Source of the DNA: Halorarum halophilum
GTDB taxonomy: Archaea; Halobacteriota; Halobacteria; Halobacteriales; Haloferacaceae
Assembly (NCBI RefSeq): GCF_013401515.1
Contig: NZ_CP058529.1
Coordinates: 2,542,001-2,606,000, forward strand
Direction: 5' to 3'
DNA length: 64,000 nt
Shown one piece after another: positions 63,977-64,000 of this stretch. The notes beneath the pieces are model-generated. The model searched no databases. It saw only the letters and a list, made by a program, of their open reading frames with translations, and was not told the DNA's origin. Position 1 is the first letter of the stretch; every line of letters starts with the position of its first letter. Both the position numbers and the translations under genes were made by a program.

Positions 63977-64000
63977 GCGCCGGCCGCACCTCCGTTCTCC

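Overview
The window is chromosomal DNA from a haloarchaeon (class Halobacteria). The GC content is high, and the predicted proteins are rich in Asp and Glu. Genes are mostly leaderless or start in ATGA or TAATG overlaps. Many genes belong to families known mainly from haloarchaea, such as CheF, DUF5783, DUF5828, DUF4013 and haloarchaeal GvpA. The replicative PolD large subunit and the archaeal RNA-processing domains confirm the domain of life. The species cannot be read from the sequence alone.

Layout: 1-5.6 kb holds a partial membrane histidine kinase, the tetrapyrrole cluster hemC-cobA-hemD, a small CxxC protein, a cupin and a conserved unknown. 5.8-11.3 kb holds cstA, an ArsA-type ATPase with a small partner, a CobW-type metallochaperone GTPase, an SRPBCC protein and a tiny membrane protein. 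11.7-15.4 kb holds a fused ammonium channel-PII protein, then an AT-richer patch with a membrane protein and a lone gas-vesicle gvpA. 15.7-23.8 kb holds hemL, several small haloarchaeal proteins, thrC and a soluble chemotaxis transducer. 24-29 kb holds serine synthesis genes (serA, serB and a class V aminotransferase). 29-40.6 kb holds ligA, an ABC exporter, metY-metX, a PPC-domain protein and polC. 40.6-45.2 kb is a rearranged accessory stretch. 45.6-51.6 kb holds panE, a sulfatase-like protein, a NifU-type protein, DUF5783, an esterase and a broken HpaI-type aldolase. 51.7-63 kb is a chemotaxis locus: KaiC/RAD55-like ATPases, cheW, cheB-cheA-cheR-HEAT-cheF and a second cheF, with a carotenoid oxygenase between the two cheF genes. 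The window ends with hisA.

The most interesting region is 40.6-45.2 kb. The 3' end of polC looks replaced: a displaced, GC-rich copy of the expected PolD C-terminus (encoding DKNKQSGIADFM) lies 2.25 kb downstream, beyond a low-GC membrane-protein gene. This is what integration into the 3' end of polC would leave. Next to it is an in-frame chimera that joins the KH and early beta-lactamase part of FttA/aCPSF1 to the C-terminal half of haloarchaeal RNase J. The chimera lacks the HxHxDH metal site of both parents. Other points of note are the Amt-PII fusion with two perfect palindromes in its linker, the orphan gvpA near copies of a palindromic repeat, inverted repeats bracketing panE, and a dispersed intergenic repeat with conserved hairpins.

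Functionally, the chemotaxis block encodes core signalling (receptor methylation and demethylation, the kinase, the adaptor and the CheF link to the archaellum). CheY, CheC and CheD are not present here. The carotenoid oxygenase could supply retinal for phototaxis receptors, which is an inference from position. No tRNA, rRNA, CRISPR array or intact insertion sequence was recognised.
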